This document shows, piece by piece, positions 39,191 through 47,458 of a DNA stretch of 49,444 nt; within the stretch, counting starts at the first letter, position 1; every line of letters begins with the position of its first letter. Position numbers and translations under genes: made by a program. This stretch comes from an uncultured Prevotella sp. (GTDB lineage: Bacteria > Bacteroidota > Bacteroidia > Bacteroidales > Bacteroidaceae): the NCBI GenBank assembly GCA_900315835.1, contig ONAR01000018.1:1-49444 (forward strand), in the 5' to 3' direction. The notes under the pieces were generated by a model. It did not search any database. It saw only the letters and a program-made list of their open reading frames with translations, and was not told the origin of the DNA.

Positions 39191-40855
39191 TTACTTCAGG
39201 TTGGCGAACTCGAGGTCGTTGGCAGCGTAGGCAGCGAGAGCTGAGCTCATCTGGGTAGCCTTGTTGAGGTACTGGCGAGCAGCCTCGGTGTTGCCCTGAC
39301 GGTTGTTGACGATAGCCTTGAGGTAGTTGGTCACAGCGTTGGCGTTCTTCACCTTGTCGAGGGTAGAAGCGGCTGAAGCATAGTGCTTGTTGAGGAGCTG
39401 TGCGAGGGCAGCGCTGTTGGAAGCGGTGTCGCCGAAGTCCTTCTCAGCGGTAGCATAGTCACCCTTGGCGAGAGCCAGGTTGCCGAGAGCCTCGTTGAGT
39501 GAGTTGGCGTCGGTAGCCTTAGAGAGATAGTTCTCAGCATCGCTCACCTTACCGTTCTTCAGAGCGAGCAGTGCCTGGTTGGCGTAAGCCTCAGGAGCGG
39601 CGCCCTTGTTCTGAGCCTGAGCCAGATACTTGGCGGCAGTGTCCTCGTTGCCCTTGGCGGCCTCGATGGCTGCGATGTTGTTGTAAGCACGATAGTCGTT
39701 GGGATAGAGGTCAGCGGTCTTCTTGTAGATTTCCTCCTGCTTGTCGGCGTCGTTCTCGAGACTTGCAGCATAGAGCAGCTCGTCGGCGCTGAGCTTGGAA
39801 GGATCAGAAGCATACTGCTCCTTGATCTGGTCGTCGCTGCGGCCCACAGTCTCATAGTTGATGATGAGGCGGCTGCGGCGGAGCTGCGGCAGGATGCCGT
39901 CGGCCAGCTCACGGAAGCCCTGGCTCATGTTCTTAATCTGCTTCTCACGCTCCTCGGGGTCCTTGTACATCTCGAGGACACGCAGGATGACGTCCTTGTC
40001 CTGGAGGTTGCTGGCTGAAACGAGCTCCTTGAAGCCCTCCCAGTCCTGAGCGGTGTACTTGGAATCAACATCGGCGTCGGCCAGCTTGGCGGCCTTCAAC
40101 TGCTTGTTGACATAGCTGGTGGTGACGTTCTCACGCTTCTTCGAGAGCTTGTCGTTGAATGCGAAACCGCCATCAGGTGAAGCATAGGCAGAAACCTCGA
40201 CATTCTTGAGGTTCAGGCCCTCGCGGTCCTTGTTGATCTTCTTGAGCATGGCAACGAAGTCCTTCACCGAGTTGCTCTTCAGCTCACTCTTACGCAGGTT
40301 GGCCTGGTTGATGAGGAACTTGATGTTGGCCTGCTCCTTCTGAGCCTTCACGCGCTGGAAGGAATCGGGAGCGATGCAGGAGCTCATGGCCTGCTTATAC
40401 AGTTCCGATGTGGCGACGACGCCGGTGGCGACCTTCACGTCGGGAATGCTTACTTCTTTGTTGCCCACACGTGCATTGAACGTGAGGTACATATCGCTCT
40501 TCTGCATAGCGCTGTTGTAGGGGAACGAAGTCTTCATCGTGTAGCGGCCGCCCACCTTGTAAGGAATGGTCTGGTCGTTGCCCTGAACCTTCTCGCCCTG
40601 GAACGTAGCACCGGTGCCCTTGGTCACCTGGCCGTCGCCGTAGCGCAGCTCAGGAATCACCGTAACAACAGCTTTTTTCTTCATATACTTCTCGGGGAAG
40701 TTACCGTCGATAGTAGCTGGAACCTGGCCACCAATAGCCTCAAGGGGGTTAGGGTCAACCGTGAAATTGTCGGCTGACAGAGGTCCCATCTTTGAACAAG
40801 ATGCCAGCATCAGAAGCGAGCATGCTGAAAGAGATAGAAATAGATGGTTACGCAT
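39191..40855 (-). CDS. OmpA-like / TPR lipoprotein
   Basis: Encodes 554 residues. Lipoprotein signal MRNHLFLSLSACSLLMLASC with acylated Cys20. The middle part contains a segment resembling the OmpA peptidoglycan-binding fold (NIKFLINQANLRKSEL, VEVSAYASPDG, NDKLSKKRENVTTSYVNKQL), interrupted by a large helical insert. The C-terminal third has TPR-like repeats (DYRAYNNIAAIEAAKGNEDT, AKYLAQAQNKGAAPEAYANQ). Strong codon bias (GCC, AAG, CTC) suggests high expression. It is probably an envelope structural lipoprotein. The ATG at 40855 is used because upstream in-frame codons lie inside the tRNA gene. No promoter is seen between the tRNA and this gene. Confidence 0.8.
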   Translation of the reverse strand: MRNHLFLSLSACSLLMLASCSKMGPLSADNFTVDPNPLEAIGGQVPATIDGNFPEKYMKKKAVVTVIPELRYGDGQVTKGTGATFQGEKVQGNDQTIPYKVGGRYTMKTSFPYNSAMQKSDMYLTFNARVGNKEVSIPDVKVATGVVATSELYKQAMSSCIAPDSFQRVKAQKEQANIKFLINQANLRKSELKSNSVKDFVAMLKKINKDREGLNLKNVEVSAYASPDGGFAFNDKLSKKRENVTTSYVNKQLKAAKLADADVDSKYTAQDWEGFKELVSASNLQDKDVILRVLEMYKDPEEREKQIKNMSQGFRELADGILPQLRRSRLIINYETVGRSDDQIKEQYASDPSKLSADELLYAASLENDADKQEEIYKKTADLYPNDYRAYNNIAAIEAAKGNEDTAAKYLAQAQNKGAAPEAYANQALLALKNGKVSDAENYLSKATDANSLNEALGNLALAKGDYATAEKDFGDTASNSAALAQLLNKHYASAASTLDKVKNANAVTNYLKAIVNNRQGNTEAARQYLNKATQMSSALAAYAANDLEFANLK

Positions 40856-40882
40856 AACATGAAAATAATTAGAATTTAAATG

Positions 40883-40968
40883 TGCCGCGAGCGGGACTCG
40901 AACCCGCACAGCCATTTCTGGCCAAGGGATTTTAAGTCCCTCGTGTCTACCAATTCCACCATTGCGGC
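40883..40968 (-). tRNA. tRNA-Leu (TAA)
   Basis: A class II tRNA on the minus strand. Acceptor GCCGCAA faces TCGCGGC, with one A-C mismatch at pair 6-67. The anticodon stem AGGGA/TCCCT closes the loop CTTAAAA, giving anticodon TAA. There is a long variable arm (TTGGCCAGAAATGGCTGT) and a T-arm GCGGG-TTCGAGT-CCCGC. Discriminator A at 40883; CCA is not encoded. It lies 27 bp upstream of the OmpA/TPR lipoprotein gene on the same strand. Confidence 0.93.
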
Positions 40969-41003
40969 ATGGAGATGAATGACTACGGTAGATTTAGTCA
41001 GCG

Positions 41004-41035
41004 CAAAGATAGCCCTAAAACTCCGAATACGCAAG
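41004..41035 (-). promoter_or_regulatory. Promoter of tRNA-Leu (TAA) and possibly the lipoprotein gene
   Basis: Minus strand: -33 CTTG (41032-41035), 20-nt spacer, -7 TATCTTTG (41004-41011). It lies 35 nt before the tRNA 5' end. Confidence 0.65.
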
Positions 41036-41187
41036 CTATTTTAAGAATTTTAATAAAATAAGACGATATATCTCCGCAAATGGCTTTGTTTATCGTCATA
41101 TATCACCATAAATGCCCCCATCGCTTCCTCTAATGCCCGCCATTTCTCATGAGACGGATTGCATAATAATTGATATAAATTGCGACT

Positions 41188-41223
41188 TATCTTTGGTACT
41201 TTTGCAATAAACCCGTACTTTTG
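41188..41223 (+). promoter_or_regulatory. Nested promoter boxes of the dsbD gene
   Basis: Three -7-like boxes: TATCTTTG (41188-41195), TACTTTTG (41197-41204) and TACTTTTG (41216-41223). The TTTG of the first box (41192-41195) is 20 nt from the third box, so it can serve as its -33 element. The start codon is at 41261. Confidence 0.6.
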
Positions 41224-41260
41224 CAGCTGAAATAAAAACAAATAATAAGGTATTCCTTTT

Positions 41261-43345
41261 ATGAAGAAACTGATGACCTTGGTCATGCTGATGATTGCAG
41301 TGGTGGCCAACGCGCAAATGCTCAATCCCGTCAAGTTCAGTTCCCAATTGAAGACCAACGGAACGGCTGAGGGCGAGATTATTTTCAGCGGTAAAATCGA
41401 GAAAGGCTGGCACGTCTATTCTACAGGACTGGGCAACGATGGCCCAGTGACGGCCACGTTCAACGTCAACAAGCTCGACGGCGTGGAACTCGTGGGTAAG
41501 CTCAAGCCGGTAGGCCACGAGATTTCAGCCTACGACAAGATCTTTGAGATGAACCTGCGCTACTTCGAGGGCAGCGTACAGTTTGTGCAGAAGGTGAAGT
41601 TCACCAAGCCCAACTACGTCATCGACGCTTACCTCAACTACGGCGCCTGCAACGACCAGAACTGCATGCCGCCTACCGACGTCAACATCAAGGCGTCGGG
41701 CAAGAGTCCGGCCGTGGACAAGGCTGCTGAAAAAAAAAGCGACGCCACTGACGCGGCGGCAGACGAGAAGACAGAAGGCGACGACCAGACGGCTGTAGCA
41801 GAAGACGGATCGCAGGCCGACTCGGTCAGCGCTCAGGCGCAGGCCGACTCGCTGGCACAAGCCAACATGGCCGCATCGCTCAGCGACAGCGACAAGGCAC
41901 AGCTCTGGAAGCCGGTCATCAAGCAGCTGCAGCAGTTTGGCGGTGCCAACGACATCGCCAACCACTCGCTGTGGTACATCTTCCTCATGGGCATCGTCGG
42001 CGGTCTGCTCGCCCTCGTCATGCCCTGCATCTGGCCTATCATCCCGATGACCGTCAGCTTCTTCCTCAAACGTTCGAAAGACAATAAACAGAAAGGCGTA
42101 CGCGATGCCATCACTTATGGCATCTCCATCATCGTCATCTTCCTGGTGTTAGGCATCGGCGTGACCCTCATCTTCGGTCCGTCTACGCTCAACGCCCTAT
42201 CCACCAACGCCATCTTCAACATCTTCCTTTTCCTGTTGCTCGTGGTGTTTGCGGTCAGCTTCTTCGGTTGGTTTGAAATCAAACTGCCCGACAGTTGGGC
42301 CAATAAGGTGGATACCAAAGCATCCAACACGACTGGTCTGATCTCCATCTTCCTCATGGCATTCACGCTGGTGCTGGTGAGCTTCTCCTGCACGGCGCCC
42401 ATCGTGGGCCTGCTGTTGGTGCAGACCGTGACGTCGGGCGACTGGCTCGCTCCGGCCGTCGGCATGTTCGGCTTCGCCCTTGCCCTGGCCGTTCCGTTCT
42501 CGCTGTTTGCCATGTTCCCCACGCTGATGAAGAAGAGTCCGAAGAGCGGCTCATGGATGGATCAGATTAAGGTGGTGCTCGGCTTCATTGAGTTGGCTTT
42601 TGCACTGAAGTTCTTCAGCGTTGCCGACCTGGCTTATGGTTGGCATCTGATGGACCGCGAGGTATTCCTCTCGCTTTGGATTGTCATCTTCGGCGCCCTC
42701 GGTGCTTACCTCGTAGGTTGGCTGAAGTTCCGCCAGGATGCCATCGGTGGCGACCTCAACCGTCCGATGTCGGTGCCCGCTATCATGCTTGGCCTCTGCT
42801 CGTTCGCCTTCGCCATCTATATGATTCCGGGCCTGTGGGGTGCTCCCTGTAAGGCCGTCTCCGCCTTCGCACCGCCAATGAACACGCAGGACTTCAATCT
42901 TAACAATAAGGTCGTTGAGGCCAAGTTCACCGACTACGAGGCCGGTATGGCCGCCGCTAAGGCGCAGGGCAAGCCGGTGATGATTGACTTCACGGGCTTC
43001 GGATGCGTCAACTGCCGTAAGATGGAGGCTGCCGTATGGACTGACCCGCAGGTGGCCGACAAACTCACGAAGGACTATGTGCTCATCTCGCTGTATGTCG
43101 ACGACAAGACCAAGCTGCCCAAACCCATCGAGGTGAAGGATGACAACGGTCAGACGCGCACGCTGCGCACGGTAGGCGACAAGTGGAGCTATCTGCAGGC
43201 GCATAAGTTCGGCGCCAATGCCCAGCCGTTCTACGTGACGGTCGACAACGAGGGCAACCCGCTGTCGGGTTCATTCACTTATAAGGAGGACATCCCCGGC
43301 TACCTCGAGTTCCTTAACAAGGGCCTGGAAGCCTACCGTAAGTAA
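41261..43345 (+). CDS. dsbD: DsbD-type thiol:disulfide interchange protein
   Basis: Encodes 694 residues. Signal peptide MKKLMTLVMLMIAVVANAQ. The N-terminal periplasmic domain (about 20-145) carries the Cys pair in YGACNDQNCMPP. An acidic, Ala/Asp-rich linker (about 150-205) leads to the eight-helix membrane core, with transport cysteines in VMPCIWPIIPM and SFSCTAPIVG. The C-terminal thioredoxin domain has FGCVNCRKME. The protein passes electrons from cytoplasmic thioredoxin to periplasmic thiol proteins. The long, low-complexity linker is the least conserved part. It is 12 bp upstream of the cysteine desulfidase gene and probably co-transcribed. Confidence 0.93.
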   Translation: MKKLMTLVMLMIAVVANAQMLNPVKFSSQLKTNGTAEGEIIFSGKIEKGWHVYSTGLGNDGPVTATFNVNKLDGVELVGKLKPVGHEISAYDKIFEMNLRYFEGSVQFVQKVKFTKPNYVIDAYLNYGACNDQNCMPPTDVNIKASGKSPAVDKAAEKKSDATDAAADEKTEGDDQTAVAEDGSQADSVSAQAQADSLAQANMAASLSDSDKAQLWKPVIKQLQQFGGANDIANHSLWYIFLMGIVGGLLALVMPCIWPIIPMTVSFFLKRSKDNKQKGVRDAITYGISIIVIFLVLGIGVTLIFGPSTLNALSTNAIFNIFLFLLLVVFAVSFFGWFEIKLPDSWANKVDTKASNTTGLISIFLMAFTLVLVSFSCTAPIVGLLLVQTVTSGDWLAPAVGMFGFALALAVPFSLFAMFPTLMKKSPKSGSWMDQIKVVLGFIELAFALKFFSVADLAYGWHLMDREVFLSLWIVIFGALGAYLVGWLKFRQDAIGGDLNRPMSVPAIMLGLCSFAFAIYMIPGLWGAPCKAVSAFAPPMNTQDFNLNNKVVEAKFTDYEAGMAAAKAQGKPVMIDFTGFGCVNCRKMEAAVWTDPQVADKLTKDYVLISLYVDDKTKLPKPIEVKDDNGQTRTLRTVGDKWSYLQAHKFGANAQPFYVTVDNEGNPLSGSFTYKEDIPGYLEFLNKGLEAYRK

Positions 43346-43357
43346 GATACAACGACT

Positions 43358-44650
43358 ATGTTGGATCAATCAACAAGAAAACAAATCATCGCGCTCATCA
43401 ATGAGCAGGTGGTGCCGGCTGTGGGCTGTACCGAGCCCATGGCCGTGGCCCTCTGTACGGCGCGCGCCACCGAACTGCTGCAGCATCGGCCTGAGAAGAT
43501 CAAGGTGTGGCTGAGCGCCAACATGCTGAAAAACGCGATGGGCGTCGGCATCCCCGGAACGGGTATGATAGGACTGCCCATCGCCGTGGCCCTCGGCGCC
43601 ATCGTCGGCAAGAGCGAATACCAGTTGGAGGTCATCAAGGACCTCACGCCGGAGACGTTGGAGGAGGGTAAGGCATATATCGCCAACCCCGACCACATCT
43701 GCATCCAACTCAAAGAGCATATCTCGGAGAAGCTCTATATCGAAGTGACCTGCGAGGCTGACGGCGACAAGGCAACGGCCATCATTGCGGGCAGCCACAC
43801 CCACTTCGTCTACGAGGAACGCAACGGCGAGGTGCTGCTCGACAAGCGTGGGCAGACGGCCGAAGACAACGAAGGCAAGGTGCTTAAACTCGACATGAAG
43901 ACGGTGTGGGAGTTCGCCACGACCACGCCACTTGACGAGATAAGGTTCATCCTCAAGGCGCGCGACTACAACATCCGTGCGGCCGAGGAAAGCAAGAAGG
44001 GCAACTACGGCCACTGCCTCGGCAAGACCATCGACCGCCCGCTGAGCCACGGTATCTTCGGCAACACCATCTTCTGCCATATCATCAGCGAGACGGCATT
44101 GGCCTGCGACGCGCGTATGGGTGGCGCCATGATTCCGGTGATGAGCAACAGCGGTTCGGGCAATCAGGGCATCTGCGCCACCAATCCTGTGGCGGTATAT
44201 GCCAAGGAGAACGAGAACACCGAGGAGGAGCTCATCCGTGCGCTGACGCTCAGTCACCTTACGGCCATCTACATCAAACAGAGCCTCGGCACGTTGAGTG
44301 CCCTGTGTGGCTGCGTCGTGGCCAGCATCGGGTCGAGTTGCGGCATCGTCTACCTCATGGGTGGCGACTACAACCGCGTATGCTACGCCATTCAGAATAT
44401 GATAGCCAACCTCACCGGAATGATCTGCGACGGGGCTAAACCTTCGTGCAGCATCAAGATCTGTTCGGGCGTATCGTCGGCGCTGCTGTCGGCGCTGCTG
44501 TCGATGTCGGGGCATCACGTGACATCGGCTGAGGGCATCATCGACGACAACGTTGATAAGAGCATCCACAACCTTACCAGCATCGGCCGCGAGTCGATGT
44601 GCCCCACCGACGAGAAGGTGCTCGACATCATGACGCACAAGGGCTGCTAA
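43358..44650 (+). CDS. cyuA: L-cysteine desulfidase CyuA / UPF0597 (YhaM) family
   Basis: Encodes 430 residues, matching UPF0597/YhaM. It begins TRKQIIALINEQVVPAVGCT, with the conserved EPMAVALC. The middle has the family stretch SNSGSGNQGICATNPV. Conserved cysteines (CGCVVASIGSSCGIVYLMGG, DGAKPSCSIKICSG) are expected ligands of an iron-sulfur cluster, as in serine-dehydratase-like lyases. The family splits L-cysteine to pyruvate, ammonia and sulfide. Its position 12 bp after dsbD couples cysteine/sulfide metabolism with envelope thiol chemistry; that link is inferred. Confidence 0.88.
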   Translation: MLDQSTRKQIIALINEQVVPAVGCTEPMAVALCTARATELLQHRPEKIKVWLSANMLKNAMGVGIPGTGMIGLPIAVALGAIVGKSEYQLEVIKDLTPETLEEGKAYIANPDHICIQLKEHISEKLYIEVTCEADGDKATAIIAGSHTHFVYEERNGEVLLDKRGQTAEDNEGKVLKLDMKTVWEFATTTPLDEIRFILKARDYNIRAAEESKKGNYGHCLGKTIDRPLSHGIFGNTIFCHIISETALACDARMGGAMIPVMSNSGSGNQGICATNPVAVYAKENENTEEELIRALTLSHLTAIYIKQSLGTLSALCGCVVASIGSSCGIVYLMGGDYNRVCYAIQNMIANLTGMICDGAKPSCSIKICSGVSSALLSALLSMSGHHVTSAEGIIDDNVDKSIHNLTSIGRESMCPTDEKVLDIMTHKGC

Positions 44651-44669
44651 GCCGCTGGGTACTATAATT

Positions 44670-44900
44670 CTCACGCAGATTTCGCGGATCCCTCAGATTT
44701 CCTGCCCACCCATGATCTCGCAGATTTTTCTCACCACCCTGTGCATAGAGGCTGCCTCGGTATTGCGAAAAATCTGCGAGATCCGGGCGCAGCCGATAAA
44801 GTCCGTGGTGATGTACGCCACCGGCCACTACACTGCTACCAAGGTTGCATACCTCCACGGACTTTATCCGCTGCGCCGAGATCCGCGTAATCTGCGTGAG
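44670..44900. repeat. Nested inverted repeats filling the cyuA-queH gap
   Basis: Three pairs of arms: outer 44670-44690 with 44880-44900 (20 of 21 match; starts CTCACGCAGATT), middle 44714-44730 with 44767-44783 (17 of 17; GATCTCGCAGATTTTTC), inner 44786-44808 with 44855-44877 (22 of 23; contains GATAAAGTCCGTGG). The inner loop holds a half REP unit (CCGGCCACTACACTG, 44821-44835). A 40-nt block at 44785-44824 recurs exactly at 49254-49293. The intergenic region has no gene. Confidence 0.88.
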
Positions 44901-44946
44901 TCTGATTCCTCTGCGAGATCTGCGTAATCTGTGTGAGACGGATCGT

Positions 44947-45558
44947 TTATGACTGGGGAAGAGGCGATGGTTCGGCGGGCTTTTCCTTCGGCATGCTGAA
45001 CTCGCAGCCGCAATAAAGTTGATTGTAGAAGTTGTACTCCTTTAGCAACGCGTTGCGGCGGTCCTGTAGGCCACCCTTACGCCAGTTCTGCGCCCAGAAG
45101 GTGGTACCCGGCACCTCGGCGGCAGCCTGCAGTCCGGCGGCATTGACCTGCTCAATGCTCTTCCATCTCGACGAGGCCAGCGTTGTGGCGAAATAGCGCA
45201 GCCCCAACTGTGCCGTCATCTTCGCCGAAGCCAACAGCCGGAGGTAGAAGCAGCGGCTACAGCGGCGGCCACGCTCCGGTTCGTTCTCCAGTCCACAGAC
45301 GCCACGCCGCCACTCGTCGTGGTCGTAATCACCGTCAATCCAGTCGAGGCCGAGGCTCTTGGCATGGCGCTTGCTCTCGTTCTTGCGAATGGTGTATTCT
45401 TCAAGCGGATAGATATTGGGATTATAATAATAGATGGTCGGCCGCACGCCGTGCGCCATCATCCATTCAACGATAGCTGTGGAGCAGGGCGCACAGCAGG
45501 CATGCAGCAGCACGCGGTCGGCACCCTCGGGGATTTCTATTTCGTATTTCTTTTTCAT
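44947..45558 (-). CDS. queH: Epoxyqueuosine reductase QueH
   Basis: Encodes 203 residues. Conserved cysteines are arranged as HACCAPCS (residues 19-26), RCSRCFYLR (about 100) and YCGCEFS near the C-terminus, the DUF208/QueH pattern. QueH reduces epoxyqueuosine to queuosine in tRNA with an iron-sulfur cluster, replacing the unrelated QueG. The conserved YYYNPNIYP and TTLASSRWK segments are present. A short Pro/Glu/Ser tail (KPAEPSPLPQS) follows the last Cys motif. It is a single gene with a -7 box at 45593. Confidence 0.92.
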   Translation of the reverse strand: MKKKYEIEIPEGADRVLLHACCAPCSTAIVEWMMAHGVRPTIYYYNPNIYPLEEYTIRKNESKRHAKSLGLDWIDGDYDHDEWRRGVCGLENEPERGRRCSRCFYLRLLASAKMTAQLGLRYFATTLASSRWKSIEQVNAAGLQAAAEVPGTTFWAQNWRKGGLQDRRNALLKEYNFYNQLYCGCEFSMPKEKPAEPSPLPQS

Positions 45559-45592
45559 CTATTGCAATGCTAATGGTGTATGGTTAACAGTG

Positions 45593-45600
45593 CAAAGGTA
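45593..45600 (-). promoter_or_regulatory. -7 box of queH
   Basis: Minus-strand TACCTTTG, 34 nt before the ATG at 45558. -33 not clear. Confidence 0.5.
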
Positions 45601-45626
45601 ACAATATTTTTCTTGTTGCATTAGAA

Positions 45627-45653
45627 AAGGCCGCCTCAATTGGAAGCGGCCTT
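45627..45653 (-). terminator. Terminator of the Na/Pi symporter gene
   Basis: Stem AAGGCCGC/GCGGCCTT (8 bp) with an 11-nt loop. On the minus strand it is followed by TTCTAATGC. It lies 29 nt after the stop at 45682. Confidence 0.75.
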
Positions 45654-45681
45654 AAATGATTTCTCGAAATGAAGCATGTCA

Positions 45682-47367
45682 TTACGACACCGACTTCATG
45701 CCCATGCGGGCCTCGACGACGTTGATGACGTAGTCGCCGAGCTTCTCGCTCTCCTGGATGAGGTCCATATACATCGTACCAGAGGCGTAGTCGTAGAGGT
45801 GGTTGTTGATGTCGTTGAGGTTCTCCGAGCGCAACTGATTGCGGTAGTTGTTGATCTCATTTTCAATGTTGAACGACCGCGTTGCATTGAGCTCCTCGCG
45901 GTGACCGGTGAGCAGAATGTTCATCTGGGTGAGGGCGTCGTCGACCAACTCGAACATCTGATGGATGTGATCGTACTGGCTCTCGGTGAAGTCCTCCTTC
46001 GAGTTGAACTTCCGGTGGATGGTGCGGCCCATGTTGTTGCAGGCGTCGCCGATACTCTCGAGCTCGGAAATCTGACGCAGCATCGAGCGGATCTTTGCCT
46101 TGGTGTCGTCGCTCAGGTGGGCGTTGCTCACCTGGTCGAGGTATTTGGCAATCTCTATCTCCATGTTGTCGGAGATATTCTCGTATTTCACGATGCGGTC
46201 GTAAATCTTTTGGAACTTATCCTTATCCTTTTCCTCGAGCAGGTCCCTGACCATGCCGAACATGCGGTGGATGCGCTCGGCAAAGCTCTGAATCTCTTTC
46301 TGGGCCTCAAGCACCGACAGCTCCGGGGTCTTCATGATACCGCTGGAGATGAAGCGCAGGCGGAACTCGTCGTCCTCGCTGTTGGGCTTCGGCTTCCAAA
46401 CCCAGCAGCAGATCTTAGCCACCTGTTTGACGAAGGGCAGCAGCACCAGCGTGTTGGTGACATTGAAACAGGTGTGGAAAGCGGCCAGGGCGAAGGTGAG
46501 GCGCGTGGCCGAAGGTACGACAGCTGTATTCTCGGGGTCAAAGCCCACGAAGCCGCAGGCAAAGCGTACGAAGATCTTAAAGATGCACAGCACCCAGATG
46601 ACGCCGAAGACGTTGAAGAACAGATGGCCGAAAGCTGCACGCCGGGCCTCAGTGTTGGCCGTCAGGGCGACGAGGTTGGCGGTGAGCGTGGTGCCGATGT
46701 TCTCACCCATCACCAGCGCGATGCCGAGGTAGATAGGCAGTCCGCCCTGCGTACAGAGCATCATCGTGATGGCCATCAGCGCGGCCGAACTTTGAAGAAT
46801 ACAAGTGAGGATGGTACCGAATAACAAAAACAACAGGATGGTACCGAAGCTGTTGGGATCGAAACTGGCAAAGAAACCTTTGAGGGCGGTGAGCTCGGCT
46901 GGCGGTATCTGACTCTCTCCGAGCGTCGTCAGGGCTAAGAACATGAAGGCGATACCAAAAAGGAAGTCGCCGATATAGCGGTTCCGCTTCGAGTAGATGA
47001 GCAGCAATCCGATAAGGAAGACTGGCCAGACGAAGGTGCTGATCTTAAACGAGAAGCCGGCCGACATAATCCAGGCCGTGAGCGTGGTGCCGATATTGGC
47101 GCCCATGATGACCGAGATGGCTTGCACCAACGTCAGCAGACCCGCGTTGACAAACGAGACGGTCATCACCGTCGTGGCTGTTGACGACTGCACGGCAACC
47201 GTGGTGAACATACCCGTCAGCACGCCCGACACACGGTTAGTAGTCATCGCACCTAACACATGGCGCAGTTGGGGGCCCGCCATCTTCTGCAATGCCTCAC
47301 TCATCACCTTCATACCATAGATGAGCAAGGCGAGCGCTCCAACAATCTTTAAAAGTAGAATCGTCAT
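45682..47367 (-). CDS. Na+/phosphate cotransporter (NptA/PhoU-domain family)
   Basis: Encodes 561 residues. The membrane part (about 1-320) has the inverted Na/Pi repeats, with TTVAVQSSTATTVMTVSFVN plus GANIGTTLTAWIMS in the first and ILQSSAALMAITMM plus GENIGTTLTANLVAL in the second. The QSS motifs are the family transport signature. The C-terminal part (about 345-550) is helical and PhoU-like (ISDNMEIEIAKYLDQVSNAH, SMLRQISELESIGDACNNMG). It imports phosphate with sodium, and the PhoU-like tail probably regulates it. It is transcribed away from the kinase gene upstream; no clear -7 box. Confidence 0.92.
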   Translation of the reverse strand: MTILLLKIVGALALLIYGMKVMSEALQKMAGPQLRHVLGAMTTNRVSGVLTGMFTTVAVQSSTATTVMTVSFVNAGLLTLVQAISVIMGANIGTTLTAWIMSAGFSFKISTFVWPVFLIGLLLIYSKRNRYIGDFLFGIAFMFLALTTLGESQIPPAELTALKGFFASFDPNSFGTILLFLLFGTILTCILQSSAALMAITMMLCTQGGLPIYLGIALVMGENIGTTLTANLVALTANTEARRAAFGHLFFNVFGVIWVLCIFKIFVRFACGFVGFDPENTAVVPSATRLTFALAAFHTCFNVTNTLVLLPFVKQVAKICCWVWKPKPNSEDDEFRLRFISSGIMKTPELSVLEAQKEIQSFAERIHRMFGMVRDLLEEKDKDKFQKIYDRIVKYENISDNMEIEIAKYLDQVSNAHLSDDTKAKIRSMLRQISELESIGDACNNMGRTIHRKFNSKEDFTESQYDHIHQMFELVDDALTQMNILLTGHREELNATRSFNIENEINNYRNQLRSENLNDINNHLYDYASGTMYMDLIQESEKLGDYVINVVEARMGMKSVS

Positions 47368-47458
47368 ATTTTAACTAAGTTTATTAATACCGCCGAAGCA
47401 TGCTATCTTGTTTTTTGCTAACTTTACCGTCAAATCGCTAAATTAATAATCAAGCAAT

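Noticed and set aside
43370-44674. 434-codon minus-strand frame opposite cyuA
   Set aside because: Same reason: mirror of a well-conserved UPF0597 gene with no family features.
45676-46824. 382-codon plus-strand frame opposite the Na/Pi symporter
   Set aside because: Antisense shadow; the minus strand encodes clear Na/Pi and PhoU-like motifs.
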